Shown in pieces: positions 4,607-6,033 of a stretch of 6,033 nt of DNA. The translations under genes and the position numbers were made by a program. Position 1 is the first letter of the stretch, and each line of letters opens with the position of its first letter. Where the stretch lies: positions 3,405-9,437 of the forward strand of contig DHOF01000123.1 in NCBI GenBank assembly GCA_002411615.1, given 5' to 3'. The notes under the pieces were generated by a model that saw nothing but the letters and a program-made list of their open reading frames with translations, did no database searches and was not told the DNA's origin. The stretch is from Ruminococcaceae bacterium UBA5397 (GTDB taxonomy: Bacteria > Bacillota > Clostridia > Oscillospirales > Acutalibacteraceae).

Positions 4607-6033
4607 ATGAAGGAATATGACAGATGGCTCAGCCGGAATCTGGAAGATCCCGATCTGACAGAAGAACTAAAAAAAATTAAAAACAAACCGGAAGAGATCA
4701 ACGACCGGTTTTACCGGGATTTGGAATTTGGTACCGCGGGGCTGCGGGGCGTTTTAGGCGCCGGAACAAACCGGATGAACATTTATACGGTTCGTAAGGC
4801 GACACAGGGCCTTGCAAATTATCTTTTAAAACACGATGGAAAATCGGCGGCAATCGCTTATGATAGCCGTATTAAGAGCACACTCTTTGCAAAAGAGACT
4901 GCGTCTGTACTTGCGGCAAACGGAATCAAAGCTTATATCTATCCATGGCTTTCCCCCACTCCGACTCTCTCCTTTGCAGTGCGTTATCTTCACTGTGACG
5001 CCGGCGTCTGCGTGACCGCAAGCCACAATCCTGCCAAATATAACGGCTATAAAGTATATGGCTTTGATGGATGCCAGATTACAGCACAGATGGCGGACGA
5101 TGTGATGAACGAGATTGAAGCGCTCGATCTTTTTGAAGATCCAAAGACCATGAGTTTTGAGGATGGATTAAAAGAGGGACGCATCAGCTATATGGGCGAT
5201 GATGTGATTGAAGCATTCCTGCAGGAGGTAGAAGCAGAGCGAATCCTTTCGGGCGACTGTGATAATCTGAAAGTCGTTTATACCCCGCTTAACGGAACCG
5301 GGCTTGTCTGCGTAAAGGAGATTCTGCGCCGTATCGGAGTGAGGGATGTCACGGTCGTTCCGGAACAGGAAAAACCAGACGGCAACTTCCCTACCTGCCC
5401 GTTCCCGAATCCGGAGATCCGTGAGGCGCTGGCAACCGGACTAACCCTTTGTGAAAAAGTGCAGCCGGATCTGCTTGTTGCGACGGACCCGGATTGTGAC
5501 CGCTGTGGGATTGCGGTCAATCAGCATGGAGAGTTCCATCTGATGAGTGGAAACGAAGTCGGTGTTTTGCTGCTTGACTTTATTGCCCGTGTGAAAAAAG
5601 AACGCGGGATTTTGCCGAAAAATCCGGTGGCGGTCACTACGATCGTCAGCACAGATATGGTAGATCCCGTTGCGAAAAAATATGGCATTGAACTGTATCG
5701 CGTGCTGACCGGATTTAAAAACATCGGAGATGAGATTGCCTCTTTGGAAGAAAAAGGGGAAGAAGATCGGTATCTTCTTGGATTTGAAGAGAGCTATGGA
5801 TATCTTTCGGGCGCATATGTACGCGATAAGGATGCAGTTAATGCAAGCATGCTGATCTGCGAAATGGCAAGCTGGTATAAGAAAAAGAATATGACGCTTT
5901 TGGATGCGATGGAGGCACTCTATCAGGAGCATGGATTCTATCGGAACGATTTGCTCAACTTTGCCTTCGAAGGCGAAGACGGCATGAAGCAGATGAAGAA
6001 AATTATGGATCACCTGCGGGAAGATCCGCCAAA
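4607..6033 (+). CDS. Alpha-phosphoglucomutase / phosphomannomutase, 3'-truncated by window edge
   Basis: 475 codons are visible with no stop. The ATG follows GGGAGG (4593-4598) by 8 nt. It is a cytoplasmic alpha-D-phosphohexomutase, most likely converting glucose-1-phosphate to glucose-6-phosphate through an enzyme-bound phosphoserine. Motifs in order: FGTAGLRG (41-48, phosphate contact near the N terminus), TASHNP (137-142, Ser139 is the phosphoserine), YNGYKVY (145-151), DPDCDR (294-299; Asp294, Asp296 and Asp298 bind Mg), TGFKNIGD (368-375) and GFEESYGY (392-399, sugar-binding loop). The order and the long N-terminal arm fit the PgcA/PGM2-like group of about 560-580 residues, so roughly the last 90-100 residues, the C-terminal phosphate-binding domain, lie beyond the window. 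Substrate choice between glucose and mannose phosphates cannot be read from the motifs. It has its own strong promoter. In Firmicutes this activity feeds UDP-glucose and cell-envelope glycan synthesis. Confidence 0.93.
   Translation, partial: MKEYDRWLSRNLEDPDLTEELKKIKNKPEEINDRFYRDLEFGTAGLRGVLGAGTNRMNIYTVRKATQGLANYLLKHDGKSAAIAYDSRIKSTLFAKETASVLAANGIKAYIYPWLSPTPTLSFAVRYLHCDAGVCVTASHNPAKYNGYKVYGFDGCQITAQMADDVMNEIEALDLFEDPKTMSFEDGLKEGRISYMGDDVIEAFLQEVEAERILSGDCDNLKVVYTPLNGTGLVCVKEILRRIGVRDVTVVPEQEKPDGNFPTCPFPNPEIREALATGLTLCEKVQPDLLVATDPDCDRCGIAVNQHGEFHLMSGNEVGVLLLDFIARVKKERGILPKNPVAVTTIVSTDMVDPVAKKYGIELYRVLTGFKNIGDEIASLEEKGEEDRYLLGFEESYGYLSGAYVRDKDAVNASMLICEMASWYKKKNMTLLDAMEALYQEHGFYRNDLLNFAFEGEDGMKQMKKIMDHLREDPP

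Noticed and set aside
5441..6013. 190-codon minus-strand open frame inside the phosphohexomutase gene
   Set aside because: It is antisense to a region with the DPDCDR and GFEESYGY motifs in frame, and has no ribosome site or recognisable domain.

Overview
This window looks like a chromosomal core region from a spore-forming, mid-GC member of the Clostridia, probably Oscillospiraceae/Ruminococcaceae-like. That placement is inferred from the purine-rich Shine-Dalgarno sites before nearly every gene, the short glutamate 5-kinase without a PUA domain, a clostridial DUF378 membrane protein, and a trio of small Gln/Asn-rich proteins resembling conserved clostridial hypotheticals. I see no phage, insertion sequence, CRISPR array, tRNA or rRNA.

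Layout, left to right. (1) Bases 1-330 are the 3' end of pnp (polynucleotide phosphorylase): its S1 domain and a basic Arg/Pro/Gly tail. A strong bidirectional terminator at 337-372 follows. (2) A small two-helix membrane protein of the DUF378 family lies on the minus strand (387-605) and converges on that terminator. (3) A divergent control region (606-779) carries a proB promoter with an extended -10, a likely minus-strand promoter and a 16-bp inverted repeat between them. (4) proB (780-1586) and proA (1583-2830) overlap by 4 nt and encode the first two steps of proline synthesis from glutamate. (5) Three small minus-strand genes (3951 down to 2835) form a tight operon of unknown function that converges on proA. 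(6) A YfcE-type metallophosphoesterase (4031-4495) runs divergently from the trio. (7) A phosphoglucomutase/phosphomannomutase gene (4607 to the window edge) sits behind a strong vegetative-type promoter and is cut off by the window end.

Two observations stand out. First, the only good intrinsic terminator for the minus-strand trio is a perfect 10-bp GC-rich hairpin plus T5 inside the coding sequence of proA. It is written over the codons of the conserved HARGPMG segment, so one DNA stretch appears to encode an enzyme motif on one strand and stop transcription on the other. Second, the trio is preceded by a good match to the sporulation sigma-E promoter pattern (TCATATT, 14-nt spacer, CATATATA). 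This suggests that the three uncharacterised proteins may be made in the mother cell during sporulation.

The remaining genes are ordinary housekeeping functions: RNA turnover, proline synthesis, a phosphodiesterase or phosphatase, and hexose-phosphate interconversion. No stretch longer than 300 bases lacks a gene.
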